Assembly (NCBI GenBank): GCA_904420055.1
Contig: CAJFTV010000111.1
Span: 1-12,279 of the forward strand
Direction of reading: 5' to 3'
Source of the DNA: Candidatus Alloscillospira gallinarum
GTDB lineage: Bacteria > Bacillota > Clostridia > Oscillospirales > Oscillospiraceae
DNA: 12,279 nt
The notes below the pieces were generated by a model, which did no database searches, was not told the origin of the DNA, and saw only the letters and a program-made list of their open reading frames with translations. Both the position numbers and the translations under genes were made by a program. This document shows, one piece after another, positions 1 to 7,222 of this stretch; position 1 is the stretch's first letter, and each line of letters begins with the position of its first letter.

Positions 1-109
1 GAACTGTTTCCGAAATATTAAAACAGCGTTGAAAACTTCATGATTTAAGTCAGCAAACAGAAACTGTTAGAATACCACAGGCCGCGCATTTGCACTGCGC
101 GCAAAATTC
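1..109. other. Left-edge non-coding region with short inverted repeats
   Basis: No reading frame enters from the left edge: all three forward frames hit stops within about 45 bases, and I see no start with a ribosome site on the reverse strand. The stretch holds short inverted repeats built on CTGTTT/AAACAG: CTGTTT at 5-10 with AAACAG at 21-26, and AACAG-AAA-CTGTT around 56-68. An imperfect palindrome, TTTGC...GCAAA, lies at about 90-106, directly ahead of the -35 box of the next gene. These could be regulator sites for the superoxide reductase promoter or remnants of an upstream terminator; the sequence does not decide which. Confidence 0.4.
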
Positions 110-138
110 TTGACATGAATAAATCCCGGGAATATACT
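110..138 (+). promoter_or_regulatory. Sigma-A type promoter of the superoxide reductase gene
   Basis: A perfect -35 box TTGACA (110-115) and a -10 box TATACT (133-138) are separated by exactly 17 bases. This predicts a transcript start near 145 and a leader of roughly 88 bases before the ATG at 233. The near-consensus match suggests strong basal expression unless a repressor acts. The spacer contains the small palindrome CCCGGG (125-130). Confidence 0.8.
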
Positions 139-146
139 CATGATAC

Positions 147-174
147 TGGGTGCAAAAGCCCATGACACATGTGT
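147..174 (+). repeat. Small inverted repeats in the leader of the superoxide reductase gene
   Basis: The predicted leader starts with TGGG...CCCA (147-162), a 4-bp arm pair around an 8-base loop. It is followed by a perfect 10-base palindrome, ACACATGTGT (165-174). Both lie just downstream of the predicted transcript start, where a repressor dimer could bind. No match to a named operator such as the PerR box is evident. They are short enough that chance is possible. Confidence 0.35.
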
Positions 175-232
175 GGCATTCTCAGGCATTTTTGAAGTTC
201 GCTCAAAAAATTATTAAGGAGGAATTGTAATT

Positions 233-610
233 ATGCAGTCAAAATTTTTTATCTGCCGTCACTGCGGCAACCTGGTCGGTATGGTAAACGACGCCGGAGT
301 TCCCATTGTCTGCTGCGGTGAGAAGATGGAGGCGCTCATTCCCAACACGGTTGAGGCCAGCGGTGAAAAACATATTCCTGTGGTCACATTAGAAGACAAT
401 GTCCTTCGCGTAAAAGTGGGAAGTGCAGACCACCCCATGCTCCCGGAGCACTACATACAGTGGGTATATGTCCAGACGGAAAACGGCGGACAGCGCAAGG
501 CGTTAAAGCCCGGCGACGCTCCCCGCGTCTCTTTCTGCCTCGGCGGTGACAAGGCAGTTGCCGTCTATGCCTATTGCAATCTCCACGGGCTGTGGGCAAC
601 AGAGCTGTAA
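233..610 (+). CDS. dfx: Desulfoferrodoxin (class I, two-iron superoxide reductase)
   Basis: The 125-residue product matches the usual size of two-iron superoxide reductases. These reduce superoxide to hydrogen peroxide in the cytoplasm of anaerobes without releasing oxygen, using electrons from rubredoxin or a similar donor. The N-terminal desulforedoxin-like domain carries Cys8, Cys11, Cys27 and Cys28, the FeCys4 (Center I) ligand set. The C-terminal catalytic domain has the E-K-H motif (Glu45-Lys46-His47), His67, His73, Cys115 and His118, as expected for the FeHis4Cys Center II with its adjacent Glu and Lys. AGGAGG at 217-222 lies 10 bases before the ATG, which fixes the start. It is a single-gene unit between its own promoter and a hairpin terminator. 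No rubredoxin, rubrerythrin or peroxidase gene adjoins it in the window, so its electron donor is encoded elsewhere. Confidence 0.95.
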   Translation: MQSKFFICRHCGNLVGMVNDAGVPIVCCGEKMEALIPNTVEASGEKHIPVVTLEDNVLRVKVGSADHPMLPEHYIQWVYVQTENGGQRKALKPGDAPRVSFCLGGDKAVAVYAYCNLHGLWATEL

Positions 611-622
611 AAGCATAATTTA

Positions 623-656
623 ACGCCTGCCTGGATTAATCCGGGCAGGCGTCTTT
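623..656. terminator. Hairpin terminator between dfx and the convergent uvrA-like gene
   Basis: ACGCCTGCC (623-631) pairs with GGCAGGCGT (644-652), and the stem can extend inward to 634/641 with one wobble, leaving a 6-base loop. It is followed by CTTT on the forward strand; the reverse strand has a similarly weak T-run. It sits between the dfx stop (610) and the stop of the opposing gene (676), so it probably ends transcription in both directions. Confidence 0.75.
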
Positions 657-675
657 ACGGTATACCATAATAAAA

Positions 676-3153
676 CTACAGGTATCTCCCGGTGACACTC
701 CGGGGGATATTTTTTATTTCCTCCGGCGTACCGGCAGCGACAATCCTGCCGCCCTCCTCTCCTCCGCCGGGTCCCATATCTATAACATAGTCGGCATGGC
801 GTATGACGTCCAGGTCGTGTTCAATCACAATAACCGTCGCCCCGTTTTGAATAAGTGTCTGAAATACTTTCAAAAGAGTCTGCACGTCCAGCGGATGAAG
901 CCCTATGGTCGGCTCGTCAAATACAAAAACCGAATCGTTCTGACTTCTCCCCATCTCGCTTGCAAGCTTTAATCTCTGTGCTTCACCGCCGGAAAGGCTG
1001 GGCGTCTCCTCCCCTAATGTGAGATACCCAAGGCCCAGGTTCTCAAGCACCTGGAGCCTCTGGCAGACGAGCTTCATGTCACGGCAGGCGTCTATTGCCG
1101 TGTGAACATCCATCGCCATCAAATCCGGCAGAGTATACCGCTGTCCGTCTTTACCCGTGTAGTGAACCTTTTCCGCCTCTTTTCCATACCGTGCCCCGCG
1201 GCATTCCGGGCACGGGATATCCACGTCCGGCAAAAACTGCACATCAAGGCTTATGCTGCCGGTTCCGTCGCACACAGGACAGCGCAGCTTTCCGGTGTTA
1301 TAGGAAAAGTCGCCGGCTTTATAGCCGAGCTGCCTTGCCTCCTGGGTTCTCGCGAAAATTTTCCGGAGCTCGTCATGTATATTCGCATACGTCGCCACGG
1401 TGGAACGGACATTTATGCCGATTGGTGTGGCGTCAATTAGTTTAACATGCCCTATCCCCTCTGCCGTAACAGACTTAACATGGTCAGGCAGCGGCTTTCC
1501 AGCAGTTGCCGCTGCCAGCCCGGGAACAAGACTCTCCAAAATAAGCGTAGTCTTTCCGGAGCCGGATACACCTGTAACGGCCGTAAGCCGCCCCTTTGGT
1601 ATTTTTACATCAAGTGGCTTCACTGTGTGGATAGCCGACGTGGACAGGCATATACTCCCCTCGGCAAACAGCTGTCTCCCATTCTGATATTTTCCAGCGC
1701 ACTCTCCTGAATTTGCCGACAAAAACGGCCCTATAAGGGAAGCTGGATTTCGCGCCATATCCTGAACTGTCCCCTGGGCAATTACATATCCGCCGCCGGC
1801 CCCCGCCTGAGGTCCCATTTCGACAATCCAATCCGCTGTGGAAAGAATCTGCGTATCGTGGTCAACCAAGACAACCGAGTTGCCGTCGGCAATCAAATCC
1901 CGCATTACCCCGGTGAGTCCCACAATATTTGAAGGGTGCAGACCGATAGAAGGCTCATCAAGCACATATAAAACACCCGTGGTGCGGTTTCTCACGGCCC
2001 GGGCGAGCTGCATTCTCTGCCGCTCCCCGGTGGACAGCGTCGAGGCGGCGCGGTCAAGGCTGAGATATCCAAGCCCCAAATCCATAAGGCGCTTTGCCGC
2101 CGTCATAAAAGACTCACAAATACTTACAGCCATGGGACGCATTTCCTCTGGAAGAGATTCAGGCACTCCCCTCACCCATTTTATAAGCTCTGAGAGCGGC
2201 ATTGTACAGGCCTTATCCAGAGATATTCCGCGCAGCTTCGGCCCGCGGGCCTCCTCCGACAGACGTGTGCCGCCGCAATCCGGGCAGATATCTTCCCTTA
2301 AAAATTTCTCCACCCGTTTCATGCCCTTTTCGTCCTTTACCTTGGCAAGAGCATTTTCCACGGTATACACCGCGTTGTAGTATGTAAAATCCAGTTCACC
2401 AGCCTGATTGGAATTTTTCGATTTATATAAAATATGTTTTTTCTCCGCCGGGCCGTCAAAGACAATCTCCCGTTCTTTTTCTGTCAGCTCACAGAACGGC
2501 ACATCTGTGCGGACCCCCATCTCCCGGCAGACATCAACCATAAGCGACCACATAAGCGAGTTCCATGGTGCCACCGCCCCCTGCTCAATTGTAAGCGTCT
2601 CGTCCGGAACCAGCGTATTCCTGTCAACAGTACGCACAATTCCGGTTCCACCGCAGGTGCGGCAGGCCCCCTGGCCGTTAAAAGCCAGCTCTTCCGCCGA
2701 CGGCGCGTAAAAATGCACGCCGCAGTCAGGACAAACCAGTTCTTTTCCCGCCGCAACCGCAAGGGTCGGCTTTAGATAATGTCCGTTGGGACAGCGGTGG
2801 TCCGCAAGCCTTGAAAACATAAGGCGCAGGCTGTTTAACAGCTCCGTCCCTGTACCGAAAGTGCTGCGTATACCCGGAACTCCCGGCCGCTGGTGCAGCG
2901 CAAGTGCCGCCGGTACATACAGCACCTCATCTACCTGGGCTTTGGCCGCCTGCGTCATGCGCCTTCTCGTGTAGGTTGAAAGCGCCTCCAGATACCTTCT
3001 GGACCCCTCCGCATACAGAACCCCCAACGCAAGAGACGATTTGCCGGAACCGGACACGCCGGCAATCCCCACAATTTTATTAAGCGGGATATCCACGTCA
3101 ATATTTTTCAGGTTGTGCACTCTCGCACCCCGAACTTTAATTTTATCAATCAT
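676..3153 (-). CDS. UvrA-like tandem ATPase lacking the UvrB-binding domain
   Basis: The 825-residue protein has two ABC ATPase modules in UvrA order. Module I has Walker A GVSGSGKS (32-39), signature LSTGERQ (373-379), Walker B ending DEP (399-401) and switch His432. Module II has Walker A GVSGSGKT (528-535), signature LSGGEAQ (720-726), Walker B with DEP (746-748) and His779. Zinc-type CxxC pairs occur at 141/144, 164/167, 290/293, 625/628 and 648/651; the last two frame the UvrA-specific FLPDV segment. UvrA is normally about 940 residues. The missing ~110 lie between residues ~120 and 141, where the UvrB-binding domain should be. This matches the UvrA2-type paralogues, some linked to resistance to DNA-damaging drugs. 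It may therefore bind damaged DNA without the classical UvrB hand-off; that is inference. The first signature has Thr in place of the usual second residue Gly. A GTGAGG ribosome site precedes the ATG, and the gene stands alone. Confidence 0.9.
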   Translation of the reverse strand: MIDKIKVRGARVHNLKNIDVDIPLNKIVGIAGVSGSGKSSLALGVLYAEGSRRYLEALSTYTRRRMTQAAKAQVDEVLYVPAALALHQRPGVPGIRSTFGTGTELLNSLRLMFSRLADHRCPNGHYLKPTLAVAAGKELVCPDCGVHFYAPSAEELAFNGQGACRTCGGTGIVRTVDRNTLVPDETLTIEQGAVAPWNSLMWSLMVDVCREMGVRTDVPFCELTEKEREIVFDGPAEKKHILYKSKNSNQAGELDFTYYNAVYTVENALAKVKDEKGMKRVEKFLREDICPDCGGTRLSEEARGPKLRGISLDKACTMPLSELIKWVRGVPESLPEEMRPMAVSICESFMTAAKRLMDLGLGYLSLDRAASTLSTGERQRMQLARAVRNRTTGVLYVLDEPSIGLHPSNIVGLTGVMRDLIADGNSVVLVDHDTQILSTADWIVEMGPQAGAGGGYVIAQGTVQDMARNPASLIGPFLSANSGECAGKYQNGRQLFAEGSICLSTSAIHTVKPLDVKIPKGRLTAVTGVSGSGKTTLILESLVPGLAAATAGKPLPDHVKSVTAEGIGHVKLIDATPIGINVRSTVATYANIHDELRKIFARTQEARQLGYKAGDFSYNTGKLRCPVCDGTGSISLDVQFLPDVDIPCPECRGARYGKEAEKVHYTGKDGQRYTLPDLMAMDVHTAIDACRDMKLVCQRLQVLENLGLGYLTLGEETPSLSGGEAQRLKLASEMGRSQNDSVFVFDEPTIGLHPLDVQTLLKVFQTLIQNGATVIVIEHDLDVIRHADYVIDMGPGGGEEGGRIVAAGTPEEIKNIPRSVTGRYL

Positions 3154-3293
3154 ACTGCCTCACCCGATTTATCTCAATAAAAAACCATTTTCTCTGTCCA
3201 TGCTGGCATTTACAAATGCCGCCGTGACAAGAATGCAGAAATTCAAAATATGCCGCCCCCATAGAGACAAAATGCAGCCGGTATTTCTGATTT

Positions 3294-3322
3294 ATTATAC
3301 CATGCCGCTTTCCCGTTTTCCA
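3294..3322 (-). promoter_or_regulatory. Extended -10 promoter of the uvrA-like gene
   Basis: Reading the reverse strand, TATAAT (complement of 3294-3299) is preceded by TG plus one base, an extended -10 element. TGGAAA (complement of 3317-3322) lies 17 bases further upstream and matches 4 of 6 -35 positions. The predicted start is near 3287, giving a leader of about 135 bases. It lies downstream of the terminator at 3353-3388, so the uvrA-like gene appears to be transcribed independently. Confidence 0.65.
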
Positions 3323-3348
3323 TATAGCCGGCATTCTCTCCCAGTCAT

Positions 3349-3388
3349 AAAACAGACGCCACAGGTTTTTTCCCGTGGCGTCTGTTTT
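3349..3388. terminator. Strong bidirectional hairpin terminator
   Basis: CAGACGCCAC (3353-3362) pairs perfectly with GTGGCGTCTG (3375-3384), a 10-bp stem with a 12-base loop. On the reverse strand the stem is followed by TTTT (complement of 3349-3352), which terminates the gene whose stop codon is at 3474. The forward strand also has TTTT (3385-3388). This separates the gene ending at 3474 from the uvrA-like gene on the same strand. Confidence 0.85.
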
Positions 3389-3473
3389 CTCTGCTGTATC
3401 GCACAAGCGAGGAAGCCGCTGAAATTTTTCACACAGCACATATCCCACTGTCCAATACTGAATAGTCCTTCAT

Positions 3474-4517
3474 TTAGAACATAATCTGATGCGGCAGTCT
3501 CGCATTTTTAATTCCCTCAAGGTCCAGGCCGTAATGCTCCGCGTTGTACTCGTCCAGCGCGTCGGCAAGCGACATATAGACGCCGGGATATACAGAGCCC
3601 GGGCCGCCCTGGGTAATACAGGGGATAAAGTGCTTGTCTCCGCATGCCTCTATTGTGCGGTAGAGTTGCTCTTTGCAGTTTTCATCTGTCCAGCCGTTGA
3701 AGTCAACCGACTTGTTGTCAATTGCGCCCATAAATGTAATCTTGTCGCCGTATTTCTTAATAAGCTCCGGCACATTATTGCTTTCAACACAGCCCTGCCA
3801 TACGTCAATGCCCATCTCAATCATCGCAGGCACAAGGTTTGCCGCGTAGCTGTCGCTGTGGTGTACAATCAGCTCAACGCCGTGGTCATGGAAGTATCCG
3901 TAAATCTGTTTGTAGGAGTCAACGAAAAAGTCCTCAAACATGCTGGGGCGCAAAAAGGAGTTAATCGAGCTTCCCCAGTCGTCATGGTGCAGTATTGCGT
4001 CCGGGTGGAGCTGTGAACACAAGTCCTCTGCCAGCTTCAGCTCAAACTCCGTGAGATACTTAATCATATCGTGCATCTCATCAGGATATATCATGTAGTA
4101 CTCAAGTGCATCTTCCATTGAGCAGAGATAGTGGCTCATCTCGAAAAGTCCCGGGGCATAAAATGCAGTCTTATAGGCCTTTGTCCCGTCCACCTTGCTG
4201 TATATCTCCTTGAACATGTCCCACTCCTCCTGGGAGTAGTCCATAACGGGAGCGTGTACATAGTCTCTCCAGTGCTCGATATCTTTTACAACGATTTTGT
4301 CCGGGGTGTGCACAGGAAAAGCACCCGGCACATTCTCAGGATATGACCTGGTTACTCCCCAAACGTCAACCTTGTCCATTTCTCCCTTGGCTATAGAAGA
4401 ATTGGAGTGCATGGCATAGGGATAAAACAGAAGCTGAAGAGCCTCGTACTGATTTACAAGCCTGTCCGGCTTCCCGCCTTTCACCACTTCCCGCATGTTT
4501 TCTTTTGCTGTTAACAT
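3474..4517 (-). CDS. Uroporphyrinogen decarboxylase superfamily protein, MtaA-like branch
   Basis: The 347-residue product has the overall pattern of the URO-D superfamily, which covers heme-pathway decarboxylases and zinc methyltransferases that move methyl groups between corrinoid proteins and cofactors. The clearest marks are the D-D-W-G segment (179-182) followed by the Leu-x-Pro-x-Met-Phe-x-x-Phe motif (~189-197), and a His-His-Ser-Asp strand end (219-222) where MtaA-type methyltransferases carry His-x-Cys. The later Gly-rich part (residues ~300-313) lies near the usual third zinc ligand, with Cys300 as a possible candidate. Because the classical His-x-Cys is absent, I do not call it a coenzyme M or tetrahydrofolate methyltransferase. 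No corrinoid protein or partner methyltransferase is adjacent, and no heme genes surround it, so its substrate is unknown. AGGAGG (complement of 4525-4530) fixes the start. It is a single-gene unit ended by the hairpin at 3353-3384. Confidence 0.8.
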   Translation of the reverse strand: MLTAKENMREVVKGGKPDRLVNQYEALQLLFYPYAMHSNSSIAKGEMDKVDVWGVTRSYPENVPGAFPVHTPDKIVVKDIEHWRDYVHAPVMDYSQEEWDMFKEIYSKVDGTKAYKTAFYAPGLFEMSHYLCSMEDALEYYMIYPDEMHDMIKYLTEFELKLAEDLCSQLHPDAILHHDDWGSSINSFLRPSMFEDFFVDSYKQIYGYFHDHGVELIVHHSDSYAANLVPAMIEMGIDVWQGCVESNNVPELIKKYGDKITFMGAIDNKSVDFNGWTDENCKEQLYRTIEACGDKHFIPCITQGGPGSVYPGVYMSLADALDEYNAEHYGLDLEGIKNARLPHQIMF

Positions 4518-4625
4518 TGATTACCCTCCTTATTTTTGTTGCCTTATTAAATTATATAGTTACACCTGCGTCACAAATCCACAGGCAAACATTCTGAAAT
4601 ATTCCTGTCCCGCCCTATTCCGCAA

Positions 4626-4639
4626 ATGTACGGGTACAT
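4626..4639. repeat. Palindrome in the leader of the URO-D-family gene
   Basis: ATGTAC and GTACAT form a perfect 6+6 inverted repeat around two G bases. It falls about 40 bases downstream of the predicted start of the leftward transcript and about 180 bases upstream of the rightward promoter. A dimeric repressor site is a reasonable guess; the match to any known operator is not established. Confidence 0.35.
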
Positions 4640-4686
4640 AAATACACGTCCTTACTGACAGCATTTAGCATATATGTATTATAAAT

Positions 4687-4715
4687 ATTATATTTCTTTT
4701 TGTGTGAATAGTCAA
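4687..4715 (-). promoter_or_regulatory. Promoter of the URO-D-family gene
   Basis: On the reverse strand, TTGACT (complement of 4710-4715) and TATAAT (complement of 4687-4692) are separated by exactly 17 bases. This is an 11 of 12 match to the vegetative consensus. The predicted start is near 4680, which leaves an untranslated leader of about 160 bases before the ATG at 4517. Confidence 0.7.
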
Positions 4716-4801
4716 ATATAATTTAGCTTGCCGAACATAATTTTACATTGGCACTCAAAGTACAGGCATAAAACAAATTCCTCCAATTTTTCCGCAAATC
4801 C

Positions 4802-4830
4802 TTGCGAAGCAGTATTTGTCAATGTATACT
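4802..4830 (+). promoter_or_regulatory. Promoter of the zinc-ribbon surface-protein gene
   Basis: TTGCGA (4802-4807) and TATACT (4825-4830) have an exact 17-base spacer. The predicted start is near 4837, about 40 bases before the ATG at 4878. The -35 box matches 4 of 6 positions and the -10 box 5 of 6. Confidence 0.65.
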
Positions 4831-4877
4831 TATAGTGGAAATGTCCTCATCAGTAATTACTCAGGGAGTGATTTCTC

Positions 4878-7205
4878 ATGCAATGCCATAACTGTAAACA
4901 CGAAGTAAACCAGTCAGATAAATTCTGCACCTACTGCGGCAGTCCAATTGTGCCACAGGAGTATGACGGCAGTGCCGCCGCACACTCCAAGAAAGGGAAA
5001 AAGCGCTGGATAGTTTTATTTTCTGTCCTTGCCGTCGTTATAGTGGCAGCCGGCGCGCTTTTGTGGCTCTTCTGGCCATTTGGCAGTTCCCAGGACGGCA
5101 TAGTCCTGTCTGCCGACGAAAACTATCTGCTTGCCGGCCAAACTCAGGATATCCTCTTTACGGCAGAGCCAGCAGATGAAATAAAAATACCAGCCATTAT
5201 TCTGTATGACGACGCCGGCAACGCTGTCGGTGAGCTTTTAGACGACGGCACAGGCGGAGACACTGCCCCCGGTGACGGCATATACTCCTGCAGCATATCC
5301 CTGTCTTTTGAGGAGGCGGGCTCTGCGGCCTTTCACGCAGAAGTCAGCGGTACAACGAGTAATTCCGTCTCACTTTACACTTTCGCCCCTCTCACAGAGG
5401 AGACTGCTTCCGCCGCTCAGGCAGCATATGACGAATTGAACTCTGAAATCTACAAAATAGAAGACCCGTATACGGACGCTGACGGTTCAGTGCCCGCAGA
5501 CCGGCGCGACGCACTTATCAGTGAGATTGAGACACTGCTGGACGAATACCTCAATACAGGGGACATTCTCCTCTATGAGACAGAAGGCGACAGCATCTAC
5601 ATAAAATTTACCTCTGGCCTTGCAATGGTATACGAGCCCTCTCAGGAAAACGTCAGCAGCGACGGTACGGATACCGACCTCACCCTCTGGGTCTATCAGC
5701 CAAACCCCGATATAGAAGATTCATCAATTGCCGACTATACTGAGCTTGTTGCCGACAGCCTTGCCAATTGCGACTACATTGAAAATTACACCGGTACGGG
5801 CGTTACCCTCGACCTTGTAAAAACCCTGCCCAATAACTCTGTAGTGCTGTGGAACGGTCACGGCGGGTACGGCCCCATTGTAAAATCTTTTCTCGCAACA
5901 GGTGAATACTTCGACTGGGCCGCATGGTTCTTCGATATGGGTTACTACGCCGACTGTGTAACTGACCGGATTATCTGCCGCAGTACCGACCAGCAGGACG
6001 ACCTTGCCTGCATAACCTCAAAGTTTATTACAGACTACTGCGGTGACCTGTCAAACAGCGTATTCTTCCTGTCATCATGCCACAGCGCCCAGCACGACCG
6101 CCTTGCAAATGCATTTCTGTCCAAGGGGGCCGAGGCAGTTCTCGGGTTTACAGATACAGTGTATACAGGCTACTGCCAGACGGTCTGCTGCAACACTCTC
6201 GGACGCATGGCTTCTGTAAATGAGGAGACAGGAAATTACTATACACTCTCCGAGGCGCTCGCCGAGGTGACCGCCGAGGCAGGCGCAGACGACCTGGTCT
6301 GGGCAAGCTCACGCGGGTTTTCAAAGCCTGAGCGCGCGGAGCCGGCAATTATAGGTAACTCAAATTATCGCCTCGCCGCTCTCAGGACATTGGAAATCTC
6401 CCTTCTTGACGAGGATGACGGCACACCCATATCCGGCGCTGAGGTCACTGCCGACAACGGCAGCGGGAATCAGTATAGTGCCGAAGAGACAACAGGCGAC
6501 AACGGACAGACCGTATACCGCCTCAAGCTTCCGGGAGGAGAATATACCATCACGGCCACATGCGGAGGATATATACCAGGTACTGAAACCGTTGAGGTCA
6601 CCGGAGACACCTTTACAGATATGCGCCTCCAGTCCGGCGGAGCAGTCACCGTCTCTGTAACGGACGCCGAAACCGGCGAGATTATCAGCGGAGCATATGT
6701 TGAGTGCAGCGGCATTGACGATACGGAATACACCTCAGAGGAAGAGGGCACAGTCACGCTCCATCTCCCATACGGCAAACATGAAATCTCAGTCTCTGCT
6801 GACGGCTATTCCACAAGCGGCACCCTTGAAGTTGAAATTTCACAGGAAACACCAGAGGCAGAGCTCCATGTTGAGCTCACGCCCGTTCAAACTCTCACAG
6901 GCACCTACGTTGGACAGTACAAGGCAAATCAGGGCGAGACAGGCCTCACCCTTACAATACTTTCTGACAGCAGATGTATATTCTCGTTCTACAATCTGCC
7001 CGGCCACGACAACGCCGAAGCAGGCAGCTACTACGCAGATATCCGTTATGAGGGCGACGAGATAATAATTACAGGATTTGAATGGGTAGATAAGCCTCTC
7101 ACATACTCCTTTGTAGAGTTCCGCGGTACCCTAAGTGAGGACGGCACCCGCTTTACAGGCTCTGTCAACAACTCCTCCTGGGAGTTTGACCTCACCGCGG
7201 AATAG
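4878..7205 (+). CDS. Zinc-ribbon membrane-anchored protein with caspase/gingipain-like domain
   Basis: The 775-residue protein opens with a zinc ribbon (Cys3, Cys6, Cys17, Cys20). A basic stretch (37-43) and one hydrophobic segment (~44-68) follow, so the ribbon should be cytoplasmic and the rest outside. Residues ~72-170 look like an Ig-like fold with a Gly/Asp-rich GDGIYS turn. Residues ~285-500 resemble clan CD (caspase/gingipain) cysteine peptidases: hydrophobic strand, then Gly-His328-Gly-Gly; hydrophobic strand, then Ser-Ser-Cys401-His-Ser; then a conserved-looking LANAFLSKGAEAVLGF helix-strand. His328 and Cys401 are the candidate catalytic dyad. Residues ~504-585 and ~588-667 are tandem carboxypeptidase-regulatory-like Ig repeats, and ~670-775 is a beta-rich tail. 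The outer part is acidic and unusually rich in Cys. GGGAG at 4864-4868 supports the start. The substrate is unknown, and activity is inferred only from the motif. It is transcribed alone. Confidence 0.75.
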   Translation: MQCHNCKHEVNQSDKFCTYCGSPIVPQEYDGSAAAHSKKGKKRWIVLFSVLAVVIVAAGALLWLFWPFGSSQDGIVLSADENYLLAGQTQDILFTAEPADEIKIPAIILYDDAGNAVGELLDDGTGGDTAPGDGIYSCSISLSFEEAGSAAFHAEVSGTTSNSVSLYTFAPLTEETASAAQAAYDELNSEIYKIEDPYTDADGSVPADRRDALISEIETLLDEYLNTGDILLYETEGDSIYIKFTSGLAMVYEPSQENVSSDGTDTDLTLWVYQPNPDIEDSSIADYTELVADSLANCDYIENYTGTGVTLDLVKTLPNNSVVLWNGHGGYGPIVKSFLATGEYFDWAAWFFDMGYYADCVTDRIICRSTDQQDDLACITSKFITDYCGDLSNSVFFLSSCHSAQHDRLANAFLSKGAEAVLGFTDTVYTGYCQTVCCNTLGRMASVNEETGNYYTLSEALAEVTAEAGADDLVWASSRGFSKPERAEPAIIGNSNYRLAALRTLEISLLDEDDGTPISGAEVTADNGSGNQYSAEETTGDNGQTVYRLKLPGGEYTITATCGGYIPGTETVEVTGDTFTDMRLQSGGAVTVSVTDAETGEIISGAYVECSGIDDTEYTSEEEGTVTLHLPYGKHEISVSADGYSTSGTLEVEISQETPEAELHVELTPVQTLTGTYVGQYKANQGETGLTLTILSDSRCIFSFYNLPGHDNAEAGSYYADIRYEGDEIIITGFEWVDKPLTYSFVEFRGTLSEDGTRFTGSVNNSSWEFDLTAE

Positions 7206-7222
7206 GCAGGCCGCTTTCCTCC

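Larger units (their letters stand above)
3154..3473. other. Intergenic region between two reverse-strand genes
   Basis: This stretch of about 320 bases carries the strong hairpin terminator of the gene to its right and the promoter of the uvrA-like gene to its left, both listed separately. Between the predicted promoter and the uvrA-like start lies a leader of roughly 135 bases; I see no riboswitch-like conserved elements in it. Bases 3389-3473 hold nothing I can identify. A forward frame across part of the region runs antisense into the uvrA-like gene, lacks a ribosome site and looks non-coding. Confidence 0.5.
4518..4877. other. Divergent intergenic region, 360 bases
   Basis: This region lies between two divergent genes and is AT-rich around 4670-4740. 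It holds the promoter of the leftward URO-D-family gene, the promoter of the rightward surface-protein gene and a 14-base palindrome, each listed separately. A second TATAAT for the leftward gene (complement of 4551-4556) lies 34 bases from its start codon but has no good -35 box. The leader of about 160 bases between the far promoter and the URO-D gene was read for cobalamin or other riboswitch signatures; none was evident. Confidence 0.5.

Noticed and set aside
1838..2380. Forward open frame of 180 codons inside the uvrA-like gene
   Set aside because: It lies antisense to the conserved first ATPase module; the product is low in recognisable features and no ribosome site precedes it.
3041..3484. 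Forward open frame spanning the uvrA-like start and the intergenic region
   Set aside because: It crosses a promoter and a strong terminator hairpin, has no ribosome site and shows no protein-like pattern.
4518..4680. Cobalamin riboswitch in the URO-D-family leader
   Set aside because: Suspected because some relatives work with corrinoids, but I could not find the conserved B12-box or the core stems on reading the leader.
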